64,000 bases of DNA from Cohaesibacter gelatinilyticus (lineage in GTDB: Bacteria > Pseudomonadota > Alphaproteobacteria > Rhizobiales > Cohaesibacteraceae), in contig NZ_OBEL01000002.1 of NCBI RefSeq assembly GCF_900215605.1, forward strand, positions 496,001 to 560,000. The letters run 5' to 3'. How positions within the stretch are numbered: the stretch's first letter is position 1; the number at the start of each line of letters is the position of its first letter. The translations under genes and the position numbers were made by a program. This document shows, one piece after another, positions 24,623 through 33,886 of the stretch. A model generated the notes under the pieces. That model searched no databases and was not told where the DNA came from. It worked only from the letters and a program-made list of their open reading frames with translations.

Positions 24623-25783
24623 ATGACAAAGAATTATCATTTAAAAAAACTTAGTAAGCTCGCCAAGAGCTACGCTCGCGCAAACGAGATAGCACATCAT
24701 AAAGCAATTGATTTAATAGCAGCCGTGCTTGGCTTTCCACATTGGAACGCTCTCATCGGAGAAAGCAAAAAGGGATGGCAACCAAGCGATGATGACATTT
24801 TGGCTGCTGAAGCTTTTGTAAAGAATACAGTTCCAATTCGCCATGCAGAACAGGACGATGCAGATACGATTTTTGGTAACCTCTTCAGCGCCGAGGAAGT
24901 CATCACTGGAAGCATAAAAGGCGAGACCTACCAGCTCCTTGACAGTTTAGGTGACATACATATTTACGGAGAAGGATGGCACATATGTGTACCTGAAAAT
25001 CCCAACTCTGCTCCAATAATCGAGATTGATCAGGACATGAAGCACTCAAGCGCTATGAATGATCCTGAAATTGTCGGAGAAGCACTTGAGATTGGTAAGG
25101 AACATCACTCCTCTATTCGATCAAAAATAGCCACCGACTGGCCTCGCCGTTCAACCATGCCGGATGCAAAGGGTAACGTTCGCCATCCTATTTTTACGGG
25201 TCCCGAAGGAACAAGCATCGAGGCCAATATCTGGTATTGCCTACATTGCGATGGAGAGATAACGGGGCCTCAGATTGCCCAAAATCTCTGGCACTGCCCA
25301 GGATGTGGAGCCTCACCAATAGACATCCACAAAAAGCCCTTCTGGCTGAATGAAAAGAGAGAACAGGTCAAACCTATTGATGCATCAAACAGAGAAACAC
25401 TGGAACCGATTGTTCGTTACGTGCAGATGAAGCCCAGACTTGATCTGAATAGTGAAAAGATCACTCTGCTAATCCGAACCGCTCTAATTGAGGATGCAAC
25501 CAACACAAAGGAACGATTAGGAGCTCAACTGGCAGAAATCACAGTTGACGATGAGAATGACGTCCGGCTCGCATTTGATATGCATTTCTGGCCTGAAGGT
25601 AAAGAAGCAGAGACAGCATTGGCAGTCGCAAAACTCTTGGGTATTGAGGTTTTCGAAGAGATGCGATTTTCCCCACCAGTCTTCGCTTGGCCTGATCTCA
25701 GCGAACATGCATCTGGCACAGTTGAATATACCCAAATGCTGCTCGATGCTTATGCACAATATGCGCCCAAAGAGAAAGACTAA
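24623..25783 (+). CDS. Hypothetical protein with zinc ribbon
   Basis: This is a 386-residue soluble protein. The N-terminus (LKKLSKLAKSYARANEIAHH, then LGFPHWNALIG) is a helical module seen at the start of many unknown proteins. A CxxC pair appears twice (CLHC about residue 210, CPGC about 228), forming a likely zinc ribbon. The rest is unfamiliar. It stands alone and AT-rich between the secreted protein and a convergent exporter gene. No function is assigned. Confidence 0.55.
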   Translation: MTKNYHLKKLSKLAKSYARANEIAHHKAIDLIAAVLGFPHWNALIGESKKGWQPSDDDILAAEAFVKNTVPIRHAEQDDADTIFGNLFSAEEVITGSIKGETYQLLDSLGDIHIYGEGWHICVPENPNSAPIIEIDQDMKHSSAMNDPEIVGEALEIGKEHHSSIRSKIATDWPRRSTMPDAKGNVRHPIFTGPEGTSIEANIWYCLHCDGEITGPQIAQNLWHCPGCGASPIDIHKKPFWLNEKREQVKPIDASNRETLEPIVRYVQMKPRLDLNSEKITLLIRTALIEDATNTKERLGAQLAEITVDDENDVRLAFDMHFWPEGKEAETALAVAKLLGIEVFEEMRFSPPVFAWPDLSEHASGTVEYTQMLLDAYAQYAPKEKD

Positions 25784-25799
25784 TTGCGCATAACCAATA

Positions 25800-25836
25800 G
25801 TGAGGAGCTTCAGAGAGAGTTCTCTAGCTCCTCGCA
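25800..25836. terminator. Hairpin between convergent genes
   Basis: GAGGAGCT and AGCTCCTC pair around an inner AGAGAG/CTCT stem, between the stop codons of two convergent genes. It lacks a strong T-run. Confidence 0.45.
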
Positions 25837-25857
25837 CCATAAGCCATAAGCCATCCC

Positions 25858-26763
25858 TTACCCAAACACCACCAGACAGAGAATGCTGATGGTGATCAGG
25901 GCTATGCCGGTGATCTCCTTGCGGGTGATGACCTCGCGAAAGAACAGCGCCGAAGCTACAAGCGAGAAGATCACCTCGATCTGGCCGACGGCAAAGACAT
26001 AGGCGGCATTTTGCAACGTGAAAGCGGTGAACCAGCACAGCGATCCCGCCATGCCGGTGATGCCCATCCAGACTGCCGTCTTTCGCGCCGCAACCACCCG
26101 CAAGATCTCGCCCGGCTCGCGCAGCTTCAGCCACACCATCATGCCCAGCGTCTGGCCGATGGTCACCAGCATCAAGGACATGCTGGAGCGATAGAGCGGA
26201 TCGGCATTGAGGATTTCCAGCGTCGCCCCGCGATAACCAACGGCGGAAAAAGCAAAGAAGATGCCGGACAGGATGCCCAGACCACTGCCCGCATTGACAA
26301 TGCCAGACAGGAAAGAGCCATGCACATTGCCCGGCTTTTGCGACAGGGCTAATACCCCAAGCAGGCCAAGAAAGATGGCAATGAAACCGGTCAGCGAGAT
26401 GGTGTCACCCAGAATGATCAACCCGACAAAAGCGGTCAGCAGAACCTCGGTCTTCTTGAAGGTAATGCCCACGGCAAAATTGCGCTGCTGAAACAAAGCC
26501 ACGACGCACCATGTCGCCAAAATCTGCGACAGCCCACCGATAATGGCATAGAGCCAGAACATACCGCTCAAGTCCGGCACGCCATGGCCCTTGATCAGCG
26601 CATAGCCAATGGCCAGGGTGCAGATGAAAGGCACCGAATAAAAGAAGCGCGAAAAGGTCGAACCACCGGTCGATAGCGTCCCCATGCTCAACTGCTTTTG
26701 CAACATGAAGCGAAGCGTCTGAAACGCCGCCGCCGCAACGGCAATGAAGACCCAACTTTCCAT
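25858..26763 (-). CDS. DMT-superfamily (EamA) transporter
   Basis: A 301-residue inner-membrane protein with about ten hydrophobic segments and an internal duplication. The two EamA halves meet near residue 150; the second half carries NAAYVFAVGQIEVIFSLVASALFF, read as NAAYVFAVGQ and IFSLVASALFF. Members export amino acids, metabolites or drugs. A short basic loop follows each half. It is monocistronic and convergent with the zinc-ribbon gene. The substrate is unknown. Confidence 0.88.
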   Translation of the reverse strand: MESWVFIAVAAAAFQTLRFMLQKQLSMGTLSTGGSTFSRFFYSVPFICTLAIGYALIKGHGVPDLSGMFWLYAIIGGLSQILATWCVVALFQQRNFAVGITFKKTEVLLTAFVGLIILGDTISLTGFIAIFLGLLGVLALSQKPGNVHGSFLSGIVNAGSGLGILSGIFFAFSAVGYRGATLEILNADPLYRSSMSLMLVTIGQTLGMMVWLKLREPGEILRVVAARKTAVWMGITGMAGSLCWFTAFTLQNAAYVFAVGQIEVIFSLVASALFFREVITRKEITGIALITISILCLVVFG

Positions 26764-26944
26764 CAGGGATACCCAATCTCAATTCTTGAAGGCAGATGGC
26801 AAGACCCGCCACCCAAAGACATGCAATCATAGTCATTGCGAGAAGAAAGCAAAGGGCAAAAGAAAGTTTGTACGGCAGCTGACATCCTCTGGTAAACTGC
26901 GTGTATCACGAAGAATTTCAACATTTGATTGAATAGGAGTGATC

Positions 26945-28150
26945 ATGCCATTTTATCCATCCATTCGAAAAATGCCTTTGGACATGAAAGCACGCACGCT
27001 TGGCGGACTGGCCCGGCTGCGTGAGCAACTTGATGAAGAAATTCCAAACCGCAAAGTCACCGAGACTCTCTTGCTTGGCACCTGGAATATCCGAAATTTT
27101 GACGATGATCGTTTCAACAATGGTCACCGCACCACAGAAGACTTCTTTTATATTGCCGAAATCATATCCCGTTTTGACATCATCGCAGTGCAGGAGCTTT
27201 GCGAAGATATTGCACCACTCGATAAAGTGATGAAACTGCTGGGCCGGAACTATCGCTATATTGTTTCCGATGTCACGGAGGGTCGCCCGGGCAACAAGGA
27301 GCGCCTGGCCTTCATCTATGATGAAGACAAGGTCAGCTTTCGAGGAATGACCGGTGAGCTGGTCCTTCCGGACAAGATGCAAATCATTGATGGCGAAGGG
27401 GACAAGGAAAAGCGCCGCCAATTCTCTCGCACCCCCTTCATGGCCGCCTTTCAAAGCGGTTGGTTCAAGTTCATTCTCACGACCGTGCATATCTATTTCG
27501 GGGAAAATTCGGGCCCGAAATACGAACGCCGCGTGAAGGAAATCCGAACTGTTGCGAAATTCCTGTCCAAGCGGGCAGATCGGGACGTGAACAAAAAAGA
27601 GCTCGGCAGTCATATCCTTGTGGGGGATTTCAATATCAAACGCGAGGGAAGCCCCGGCGACGAAGCCCTGGAAGAAGAAGGCTTCACGATCTTTCGAAAT
27701 CGAGAGGGGACCAATAAGGATCAGAACAGATTTTATGATCAGATTTCCTTCAAATCAAAGGAAAATCAGGTCCAGCTCGCCACCGATGGCAGCCACGGGG
27801 TCTTGCAGTTTTTTGACAGCATTTACCGGGCAACTGATTTTGACAGCTACCGCACCGAATTGCTGAAATCGGTACGCGTAAAAATAAAGGATTTCAAACG
27901 CGAAAAGAAATCTGCCGAGGCGCGAAAAGCCCGTGCAAGAACTGAAGAAACCAAGTCAAAAGCAGAAGAGAAAATTCAAAAGAAACTCGATGAGATTGCA
28001 GAATGGACACAGCTTCTAACCAATGATGACAAACTCAAGAAATACTATCTGTCAACATGGCGCACATTCCGGGCAAGCGATCATCTGCCACTTTGGGTCG
28101 AGCTGAAAATTGATTTCTCCGACGAATATCTCAAAAATCTGACGGATTAG
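26945..28150 (+). CDS. Endonuclease/exonuclease/phosphatase-family protein
   Basis: A roughly 400-residue metal-dependent phosphodiesterase of the DNase I/EEP fold. Motifs in order are LLGTWNIRNFDD (metal Asn), IAVQELCED (metal Glu), LVGDFNIKREG (Asp and Asn), and the C-terminal SDHLPLWVEL (Asp-His). A Lys/Glu-rich helical insert (about 315-370) precedes the last motif and is unusual. AGGAG lies 5 bases before the ATG at 26945. There is no signal peptide, so it is likely cytosolic. Nuclease or phospholipase-like activity cannot be told apart. Confidence 0.8.
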   Translation: MPFYPSIRKMPLDMKARTLGGLARLREQLDEEIPNRKVTETLLLGTWNIRNFDDDRFNNGHRTTEDFFYIAEIISRFDIIAVQELCEDIAPLDKVMKLLGRNYRYIVSDVTEGRPGNKERLAFIYDEDKVSFRGMTGELVLPDKMQIIDGEGDKEKRRQFSRTPFMAAFQSGWFKFILTTVHIYFGENSGPKYERRVKEIRTVAKFLSKRADRDVNKKELGSHILVGDFNIKREGSPGDEALEEEGFTIFRNREGTNKDQNRFYDQISFKSKENQVQLATDGSHGVLQFFDSIYRATDFDSYRTELLKSVRVKIKDFKREKKSAEARKARARTEETKSKAEEKIQKKLDEIAEWTQLLTNDDKLKKYYLSTWRTFRASDHLPLWVELKIDFSDEYLKNLTD

Positions 28151-28220
28151 AACATGGACTCATAAAGCACTTCTCACAATTGTTGAATCGCGAGAGGTTC
28201 TTCAACTCTATGATTTGAAA

Positions 28221-28258
28221 CGTGTTCCCGAGAAATGCTTCAATTTTTCGGGAACACG
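28221..28258. terminator. Hairpin terminator between convergent genes
   Basis: CGTGTTCCCGA and TCGGGAACACG pair perfectly over 11 bp, with an AT-rich loop. It lies between the EEP gene and the GST gene, which converge. Confidence 0.55.
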
Positions 28259-28304
28259 CTGTAGCAAAGATCTCTTCCCAAGTGCCCGCTTCGATGCATC
28301 GCCC

Positions 28305-28988
28305 TTACAAACCCGCCTCACCGCCCGGACGATCCATCATGAGACCAGACAGATGCGATTGTCGCTTTAAAAGAAACGCCCAGAGAAGCTCCGGATAATC
28401 AGCTGAGACCGCAGACTGAACGGAGGGTCGTGCCGTCAGCGCAGCGCGCCAGGACTGCACCTTCGGCTTATCTGTCAAAATTCCGAAATCACCAATCTGG
28501 TCGAACACATCGAAATATCGAAAGACCGGCCCAAAGACCGCATCAACCAGGCTGAATGCACTTCCCTCAAAATATGGCCCCTCCCCCAATTGCGTCTCAA
28601 GTTGAGAGAATTTCGCCCGTAAGGTCTCGACCTTGGCCTCGAACACATCCTTGTCCTTGGTGCCATAAAAGCCAGCAATGTCATTGAGGACGGACGAGCC
28701 AAACTCGATCCATCCCCGATGCTGCGCACGCAATAGCGGATCTGATGGGTGCAGCGGATGGGGCTGCGTCTCTTCCAGATATTCCAGGATTGCCGATGAT
28801 TCAAAGATCGACTGGTCATTGTCGGTCAAAACCGGTGTCTTGCCCAAGGGAGAGATGGCAAGAAACCAATCGGGCTTGTTCGCCAGATCGATATCTGTGC
28901 GCTCAAAGGCCACCCCTTTCTCGGTCATGGAGATGGAAGCCCGTTGAACATAGGGGCAAAGCGCGTGGCTTGTAAGATGAAGGGTCAT
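28305..28988 (-). CDS. Glutathione S-transferase family protein
   Basis: A 227-residue GST-like protein. The thioredoxin-fold N-terminal domain has HALCPYVQRASISM (catalytic-site Cys in CPYVQ) and the cis-Pro/binding region GKTPVL followed by ESSAILEYLEE. The helical C-terminal domain follows. The CPYV active-site Cys suggests an Omega-like or thiol-transferase role rather than a Ser/Tyr GST. The start at 28988 fits the fold; the longer frame is not needed. It is divergent from a MarR gene across two matching palindromes, so the MarR protein probably represses both. Confidence 0.9.
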   Translation of the reverse strand: MTLHLTSHALCPYVQRASISMTEKGVAFERTDIDLANKPDWFLAISPLGKTPVLTDNDQSIFESSAILEYLEETQPHPLHPSDPLLRAQHRGWIEFGSSVLNDIAGFYGTKDKDVFEAKVETLRAKFSQLETQLGEGPYFEGSAFSLVDAVFGPVFRYFDVFDQIGDFGILTDKPKVQSWRAALTARPSVQSAVSADYPELLWAFLLKRQSHLSGLMMDRPGGEAGL

Positions 28989-29005
28989 TTTGAATTCCTT
29001 ATGTC

Positions 29006-29066
29006 GATGCAACTGCATCTACATTGATCAATTTTCTCTCCTTGTCAAGGTTGATGCAGCTGCATC
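29006..29066. promoter_or_regulatory. Twin MarR operators between GST and marR genes
   Basis: Two near-identical palindromes GATGCAACTGCATC (29006-29019) and GATGCAGCTGCATC (29053-29066) lie in the divergent promoter region, one near each gene. TTGACA (minus) and TTGTCA (plus) lie between or beside them. Confidence 0.7.
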
Positions 29067-29085
29067 GATATGCATAATGTGAGCC

Positions 29086-29532
29086 ATGACCTATCCAAAA
29101 CCTGAAACAATCGCTGTCTGGACCTCCCTGGTATCTGCCAACAAGATATTGCTGGACGACATCGAAGATGCCCTGAAAAGTGAGGGACTCCCGACGCTTC
29201 ACTGGTATGATCTGCTTCTGGAAATCGAAAAGGCAGGCGAAGATGGCATCCGCCCGTTCGAGCTGCGAAAGCGCCTTCTGCTGCCGCAATATGGCGTGTC
29301 GAGACTTTTGGAAAGAATGGCAAAGGCAGGCCTGATCAACCGACAGGATGTCGAAGATGACGGTCGCGGACACATCATCACGCTCACACAAAAAGGACAG
29401 GAAACGAGAAAGGCCATGTGGCCTGTCTATGCCGGTGTGCTGGCCCAATCCATCGAGCAGCGCTTTACAGAATCGGAGACTGCCGAATTTGCACACCTTC
29501 TGAAAAAGCTCACCCCTCTTGGAAATATATGA
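29086..29532 (+). CDS. MarR-family transcriptional regulator
   Basis: A 148-residue winged-helix regulator. Recognition features are IRPFELRKRLLLPQYGVSRLL, split here as RPFELRKRLLLPQ and YGVSRLLERM, then the wing RQDVEDDGRGHIITLTQKG. It probably represses itself and the divergent GST gene through the paired GATGCA-TGCATC sites. A DUF1330 gene follows after about 50 bp. The signal is unknown, likely an electrophile or phenolic compound. Confidence 0.92.
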   Translation: MTYPKPETIAVWTSLVSANKILLDDIEDALKSEGLPTLHWYDLLLEIEKAGEDGIRPFELRKRLLLPQYGVSRLLERMAKAGLINRQDVEDDGRGHIITLTQKGQETRKAMWPVYAGVLAQSIEQRFTESETAEFAHLLKKLTPLGNI

Positions 29533-29585
29533 GCCCCACGCGAGAAAACGGGAAAGCTCTCAAACCAGATCACGGAGAGATCAAG

Positions 29586-29954
29586 ATGGCTGGATATGTC
29601 TTGCATCATTATAACATTCTGGATGTCACCAGAATTGACGAACTGGGCCCATTGACCTTGCCCATCGCAAAAAAATACGGTGCGGAAATCATGATTGCCA
29701 GCCCGGCCAAGGCACTGAAAGGAAAGACGGACCATTCGCACATGGTCGTCTATAAACTCAAAAGCTTTGATGCCGCCCTGGCCTTCTACCATTCCCCCGA
29801 ATTGGCTGAGCTGGCCGAGTTTCGAGACCAGGTCATCAAGGGCTTTTCAATGGTCCTGCCCGGCCATGAAGAAACCGAGGCAGTTGTCACATCAGGATAT
29901 TTCCTACCCTCCCAAACAAATGAGGAAAAACAAGAAATTACGTATCGAAAATAG
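29586..29954 (+). CDS. DUF1330-family small protein
   Basis: A 122-residue protein of the dimeric alpha-beta-barrel type. It starts MAGYVLHHYNILD and has the HMVVYKLKSFDAALAFYHSPE strand-helix, read as MVVYKLKSFDAALAFYHS. GGAGA lies about 10 bases before the ATG. It follows marR by about 50 bp and probably belongs to the same regulated unit with the divergent GST. DUF1330 proteins have no firm biochemical role. Confidence 0.8.
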   Translation: MAGYVLHHYNILDVTRIDELGPLTLPIAKKYGAEIMIASPAKALKGKTDHSHMVVYKLKSFDAALAFYHSPELAELAEFRDQVIKGFSMVLPGHEETEAVVTSGYFLPSQTNEEKQEITYRK

Positions 29955-30052
29955 ATCTTTATCACCGGATAGTATCGTAAAGCATCATATTTGAATCACT
30001 ATTTGGAATTTACTTTAAGTTTCAAAATTGATACATTAAATAAGATTTACAA

Positions 30053-30080
30053 TTTAATGCATTGAAAATGAGGCATTAAA
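30053..30080. promoter_or_regulatory. hipB operator
   Basis: TTTAATGC (30053-30060) and GCATTAAA (30073-30080) form a perfect 8-bp inverted repeat with a 12-base spacer. It touches the hipB start codon, a typical autorepression site. Confidence 0.6.
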
Positions 30081-30415
30081 TGCCATCAAAAAAACCAATC
30101 AGCCTATTGGCCGAGGAGCTGGGCGAGCGCCTTTCCAGCTATCGCCTCTCTCGAAATCTTCGCCAGAAAGATGTGGCCGACCGCAGTGGCATCTCTCGCG
30201 GGGCAATTGCCCGCATTGAAGCGGGCAAAGGCGGCACAATCGACAGTCTCCTGAGGATCATGCAGGCACTCGATGTCGAGGATCGCATCGAGATGCTGCT
30301 ACCGGACGCCAGTCTCAGCCCACTGGACCCACGAAGCGAAATTGGCCCGCGTCAGCGCGCCAGAACTGGCTCGACCGAAAAGCCCGCAAAGGAACCATGG
30401 AGCTGGGGTGAGTAA
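30080..30415 (+). CDS. hipB: HipB-type antitoxin (XRE family)
   Basis: A 111-residue DNA-binding antitoxin. The helix-turn-helix lies at about residues 12-65 (RLSRNLRQKDVADRSGISRG, then AIARIEAGKGGTIDSLL). The C-terminal tail is Pro/Arg-rich and ends WSWGE. Its stop overlaps the hipA start by one base (TAATG), so translation is coupled. It should bind the inverted repeat over its own start codon and hold HipA inactive. Confidence 0.88.
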   Translation: MPSKKPISLLAEELGERLSSYRLSRNLRQKDVADRSGISRGAIARIEAGKGGTIDSLLRIMQALDVEDRIEMLLPDASLSPLDPRSEIGPRQRARTGSTEKPAKEPWSWGE

Positions 30416-31737
30416 TGGCAACACGCGCAGATATATATCTTTGGGGCCGCCGGGTCGGGGCGGTCCTGTGGGACGAGCGCCGCTCGATTGGCACATTCGA
30501 ATATGAACCATCTTTCCTGAATTCACATATCGAGATCGCCCCCTTGACGCTCCCCTTGCGTTCTGGTCCGTTCGATTTTCCATCCCTTCCCTTTGGCACC
30601 TTCCATGGTTTACCGGGATTGCTGGCAGACAGTCTTCCTGACCGCTTCGGAAACACATTGATCAACCGTTGGCTTGCCGAGCTGGGGCGCCCGGCAAACA
30701 GCATGGATCCGGTCGAGCGCCTTCTCTATACCGGGCGCCGTGGCATGGGCGCGCTGGAGTTCGAACCCGCGACAGGACTGCGCCGCGAGGAAGGTGCACC
30801 AGTAGACATTGCCCCATTGGTGGAACTGGCAAACCGTGTGCTGAATGAGCGCAAGGAACTGTCAGGCGTCATGACCGGCAAGAACCAGCAAGAGGCCCTT
30901 GCCGAGATTCTTCGGGTCGGAACGTCTGCCGGTGGCGCGCGCGCCAAGGCAGTCCTCGCCTGGAACGAAGAGACCGGGGACTTCCATTCCGGCCAGCTCA
31001 AGGCTGGCCCGGGATATACCCAATGGCTTTTCAAGTTTGACGGCGTCGCGAAAAGCGGCGACCATGGCCTTGCGGACCCTCAAGGCTTCGGACGGCTCGA
31101 ATTTGCCTGTTATCGCCTCGCCACCGAGGCCGGCGTCAAGATGATGCGCTCTCGCCTCCATCATGAAGGTGGCCGCGCACATTTCATGACCCAGCGATTT
31201 GATCGGGAAGGCTCTAAAGACACGGGACAGAGTGAGAAACTGCACATGCTTTCGCTTGGAGCACTGCGCCATTTCGACTTCAATCTGCCAAGAGGCTATT
31301 CCTATGAACAATCGCTGGAAACAATCCGGCAGCTCGGACTGGGACGAGACACGCTGGAAGAAATGGTGCGCCGCGCTTTCACCAACGTGGTCATCCGCAA
31401 TCAGGATGACCATGTCAAGAATATCGCCTTCCTGATGGACAAGGCCGGGACATGGAGGCTCGCACCAGCTTATGACGTCGTCTATGCCCACAATCCGGCA
31501 GGAGATTGGACAAATGCTCACCAGATGACAATCAACGGAAAATCCGACGATTTCACACTCGACGATTTGCTCCAGCTCGGCAAAATGGCGGATTTGAAAC
31601 CTCGCCAAACCGAAGAGATCTTGAGAGACGTTGAAGCCGCTGCAAGCCGATGGAATGAATTCTCGGAAGAGGCAGATATTCCCGCCAGCCTCGCAAAGGG
31701 TGCCCGGGCTGGTTTCCGGTTCTTCCTGAGTGCCTGA
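30415..31737 (+). CDS. hipA: HipA-type Ser/Thr kinase toxin
   Basis: A 440-residue type II toxin kinase. HipA in E. coli phosphorylates glutamyl-tRNA synthetase and induces dormancy. Visible parts include the N-terminal lobe (FHGLPGLLADSLPDRFG), the glycine-rich VGTSAGGARAK loop, the kinase catalytic loop VIRNQDDHVKN, and the metal-binding Asp in LAPAYDVVYAHN. The length is usual for the family. No frameshift or missing catalytic residue is seen, so the pair appears intact. Confidence 0.92.
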   Translation: MATRADIYLWGRRVGAVLWDERRSIGTFEYEPSFLNSHIEIAPLTLPLRSGPFDFPSLPFGTFHGLPGLLADSLPDRFGNTLINRWLAELGRPANSMDPVERLLYTGRRGMGALEFEPATGLRREEGAPVDIAPLVELANRVLNERKELSGVMTGKNQQEALAEILRVGTSAGGARAKAVLAWNEETGDFHSGQLKAGPGYTQWLFKFDGVAKSGDHGLADPQGFGRLEFACYRLATEAGVKMMRSRLHHEGGRAHFMTQRFDREGSKDTGQSEKLHMLSLGALRHFDFNLPRGYSYEQSLETIRQLGLGRDTLEEMVRRAFTNVVIRNQDDHVKNIAFLMDKAGTWRLAPAYDVVYAHNPAGDWTNAHQMTINGKSDDFTLDDLLQLGKMADLKPRQTEEILRDVEAAASRWNEFSEEADIPASLAKGARAGFRFFLSA

Positions 31738-31847
31738 TTTCCAAATAAGCATCGAAGATGTGCTGGAGCATCATGTTGAAGGCCATCACCGCCACAATTT
31801 CTGCGACGCCATGCATGGCTCGGCTTTTACCGAGTAGGTCAGGGCCT

Positions 31848-31884
31848 AAAACAAAAAACGCCCCGCCGACTGCATGGCGGGGCG
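31848..31884 (-). terminator. Rho-independent terminator of the cupin/monooxygenase operon
   Basis: CGCCCCGCC (31859-31867) pairs with GGCGGGGCG (31876-31884). On the minus strand the hairpin is followed by a T-rich run. It lies about 40 bases after the last gene of the minus-strand operon. Confidence 0.85.
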
Positions 31885-31921
31885 CCGTCCTGGGAGGACT
31901 ATTTATAGTTTACGTGTGTCT

Positions 31922-32362
31922 CTATTCATTCGCCTCCGGCGGCAGGAAATCGACGTCATGCTCGGCAGAAATTCTCACCACGGCCTCAACGTCGGTCAGC
32001 TCATGCAGCTCGTCGAACAGCTCTTTCAGCTTCCCCGCTGGCGAGACCCAGAAGAGCGCTTTTGCCGGTTTGTCAGACTTGTTGAAATAGCCATGGGGGA
32101 CGCCCTTGGGCATGCGCACAAGATCGCCCGCCTTGGCCTTGGTCCAGACGCCATCCAGTTTCAGATCCAGCACACCTTCCTGCACAAGGATGAACTCGTC
32201 CTGGGTCGGATGAATGTGAACCGGCACAAACTGACCAGGCTCGGAATTGGTCTCAAAGGCAAAGGTCGTTTCGCACCATGCCTTGGTGTAGTAAGTCTGG
32301 CCAAGGATATTCAGCTTTGTTCCTTCGCCCTCTTTGGTGATGCCACCTTCTAATTCTGGCAT
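31922..32362 (-). CDS. Cupin-domain protein (third gene of operon)
   Basis: A 146-residue single-cupin protein. Cupin motif 1 is PVHIHPTQDEFILVQEG with metal-ligand His/Glu, and motif 2 is GDLVRMPKGVPHGYFN. GGAGG stands before the ATG at 32362; the long upstream extension of the frame runs into the neighbouring gene and is not real. It is closely related to the cupin at 33887 (shared HIHPTQDE, GDLVRMP, HEVDFLPP), so the two are paralogues on either side of a monooxygenase gene. Substrate and metal are unknown. Confidence 0.85.
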   Translation of the reverse strand: MPELEGGITKEGEGTKLNILGQTYYTKAWCETTFAFETNSEPGQFVPVHIHPTQDEFILVQEGVLDLKLDGVWTKAKAGDLVRMPKGVPHGYFNKSDKPAKALFWVSPAGKLKELFDELHELTDVEAVVRISAEHDVDFLPPEANE

Positions 32363-32387
32363 TGTCTTTCCTCCCTTAAAAATTATC

Positions 32388-33875
32388 TCATCCTGCCTGA
32401 TATTGCGGACAGGACGCCAAAAAGTCCCCATAGGCCTTATGATCCGGATATCCAAATTGCTCAGCCAGTGGATTGGATCGTTTCGTTTTGCCAGCGCCCA
32501 TATCTGTAAGCAGCTCATCGAAATGCTTGAAATGGAACGGCGCAGAACATAGGCCACCATAGATCTGCGCGGCGGGGCGCTCATGGCGCTTCCAATGCAG
32601 CATCATCTCGATATTGTCATTCATCGCAGCTGCATCGGGCTGATTGGCCAATTGCCCATCCGCATAGCGCACCAGCCAGTTTGCAATTAGTTCGGCAGAC
32701 AGCACGGTGCAGAAGGAGGAATTGAAGCCAACAAAACCCATGTCCGGCAGATCAGGATTGACCGACAGTCGGTAGGCGCGATATTGCCCATCGCTTTCAA
32801 TCAGCTTGTCCTTGAATTCCTGCGGCAGATAAGGCACGCCGAGCTTCCACCCAACCGCAAGGATCGAGACATCCGCCTCCACCTTTTCTCCGCCCGTCAT
32901 ATGGATGGTCTTGCCATCATAGTGATCATAGGTGCCTTCGATATTCTTGATCGTGCCTGCCTTCAGCCCCTCATAAAGCCCAGGGGTGACAATCGGAACG
33001 GAACAGGACACATCTCTCTCAATGGGAATTTTCGGCACCATCCCAAATTTCTTCATGCCGAGCTGAACCTTCAGCAAGGTCTCCAGACCCCGAAAATTCA
33101 ACCAGACAAGCGGCTTGAAGATCGCCCCCAGAAGCTTCTGAAAAGCTGTTCGCCCCCACGCATTGAACTGCTGTTCCTGCGCGCGGATATAGAGCAGATG
33201 CTTGAAGTTGATCCCGCCGATGAAATAGGGCACCCGCCAGACCGGCTCCAGATAGACCCAATGCACCGATTTGGCCCCTTCATTGACGGCATTCACGGCA
33301 ATATCCGTTGCGGATTTTGAGCCGCCCAGCACCACAACTCTCTTTCCTTCTACTGCGGACGGATCGACATATTCGGACGAATGCATCACCTCGCCACCCG
33401 CCGCTTCAAAGCCGTCCTGACCGGGATGACTGATGATATTCTTGTCCGAGAATTGCCCGGTTCCGACGACAACAAAGTCGAAATCCTCGGTCCAGCACTG
33501 ACTGCCCGCTTCCAATGTCAGTGTCCAGCCGGGCTGGTTGTCGGCACGGCGATCCATGGACAAGACATTGGTATTGAGCTGAAACAACCGAGGCAGATCA
33601 TGCTTCTTGGCGTAAGAGTGCAGATAGGCATGCACTTGCGGCCCCTTGGGCCATTCAGGATAATCATCCGGCATCGGATGATCGGTATAGCAATAGAGAT
33701 CCTTGGGCGATTGCGTCTGAACGTCCGGATAGGAACGGCTGAGCTCCCAAACGCCTCCGAAATCATGGCTGCGCTCAAACCCGACGACACGGTGCCCCCG
33801 CTCGTCGAAAGCCTTGGCAGCGGCAAGGCCGGAGACCCCGCCACCGATGACAGCCACCTTTTTGCGCTTAATCAT
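32388..33875 (-). CDS. FAD-dependent monooxygenase (FMO/Baeyer-Villiger type)
   Basis: A 495-residue flavoprotein. The N-terminal FAD-binding GxGxxG is VAVIGGGVSGLAAAKAF. The second dinucleotide (NADPH) site is VVVLGGSKSATDIAVNA. The segment FERSHDFGGVW is typical of flavin-containing monooxygenases. No strict FxGxxxHxxxW fingerprint is seen; HPGQDGFEAAGGEVMHSSEY lies near that position. The last Gln-Ala-Gly is at the very end. It sits between two related cupin genes in one operon, divergent from an AraC regulator. It probably oxygenates a small ketone or amine as part of a catabolic step. Confidence 0.88.
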   Translation of the reverse strand: MIKRKKVAVIGGGVSGLAAAKAFDERGHRVVGFERSHDFGGVWELSRSYPDVQTQSPKDLYCYTDHPMPDDYPEWPKGPQVHAYLHSYAKKHDLPRLFQLNTNVLSMDRRADNQPGWTLTLEAGSQCWTEDFDFVVVGTGQFSDKNIISHPGQDGFEAAGGEVMHSSEYVDPSAVEGKRVVVLGGSKSATDIAVNAVNEGAKSVHWVYLEPVWRVPYFIGGINFKHLLYIRAQEQQFNAWGRTAFQKLLGAIFKPLVWLNFRGLETLLKVQLGMKKFGMVPKIPIERDVSCSVPIVTPGLYEGLKAGTIKNIEGTYDHYDGKTIHMTGGEKVEADVSILAVGWKLGVPYLPQEFKDKLIESDGQYRAYRLSVNPDLPDMGFVGFNSSFCTVLSAELIANWLVRYADGQLANQPDAAAMNDNIEMMLHWKRHERPAAQIYGGLCSAPFHFKHFDELLTDMGAGKTKRSNPLAEQFGYPDHKAYGDFLASCPQYQAG

Positions 33876-33886
33876 GCTGGCCCCTT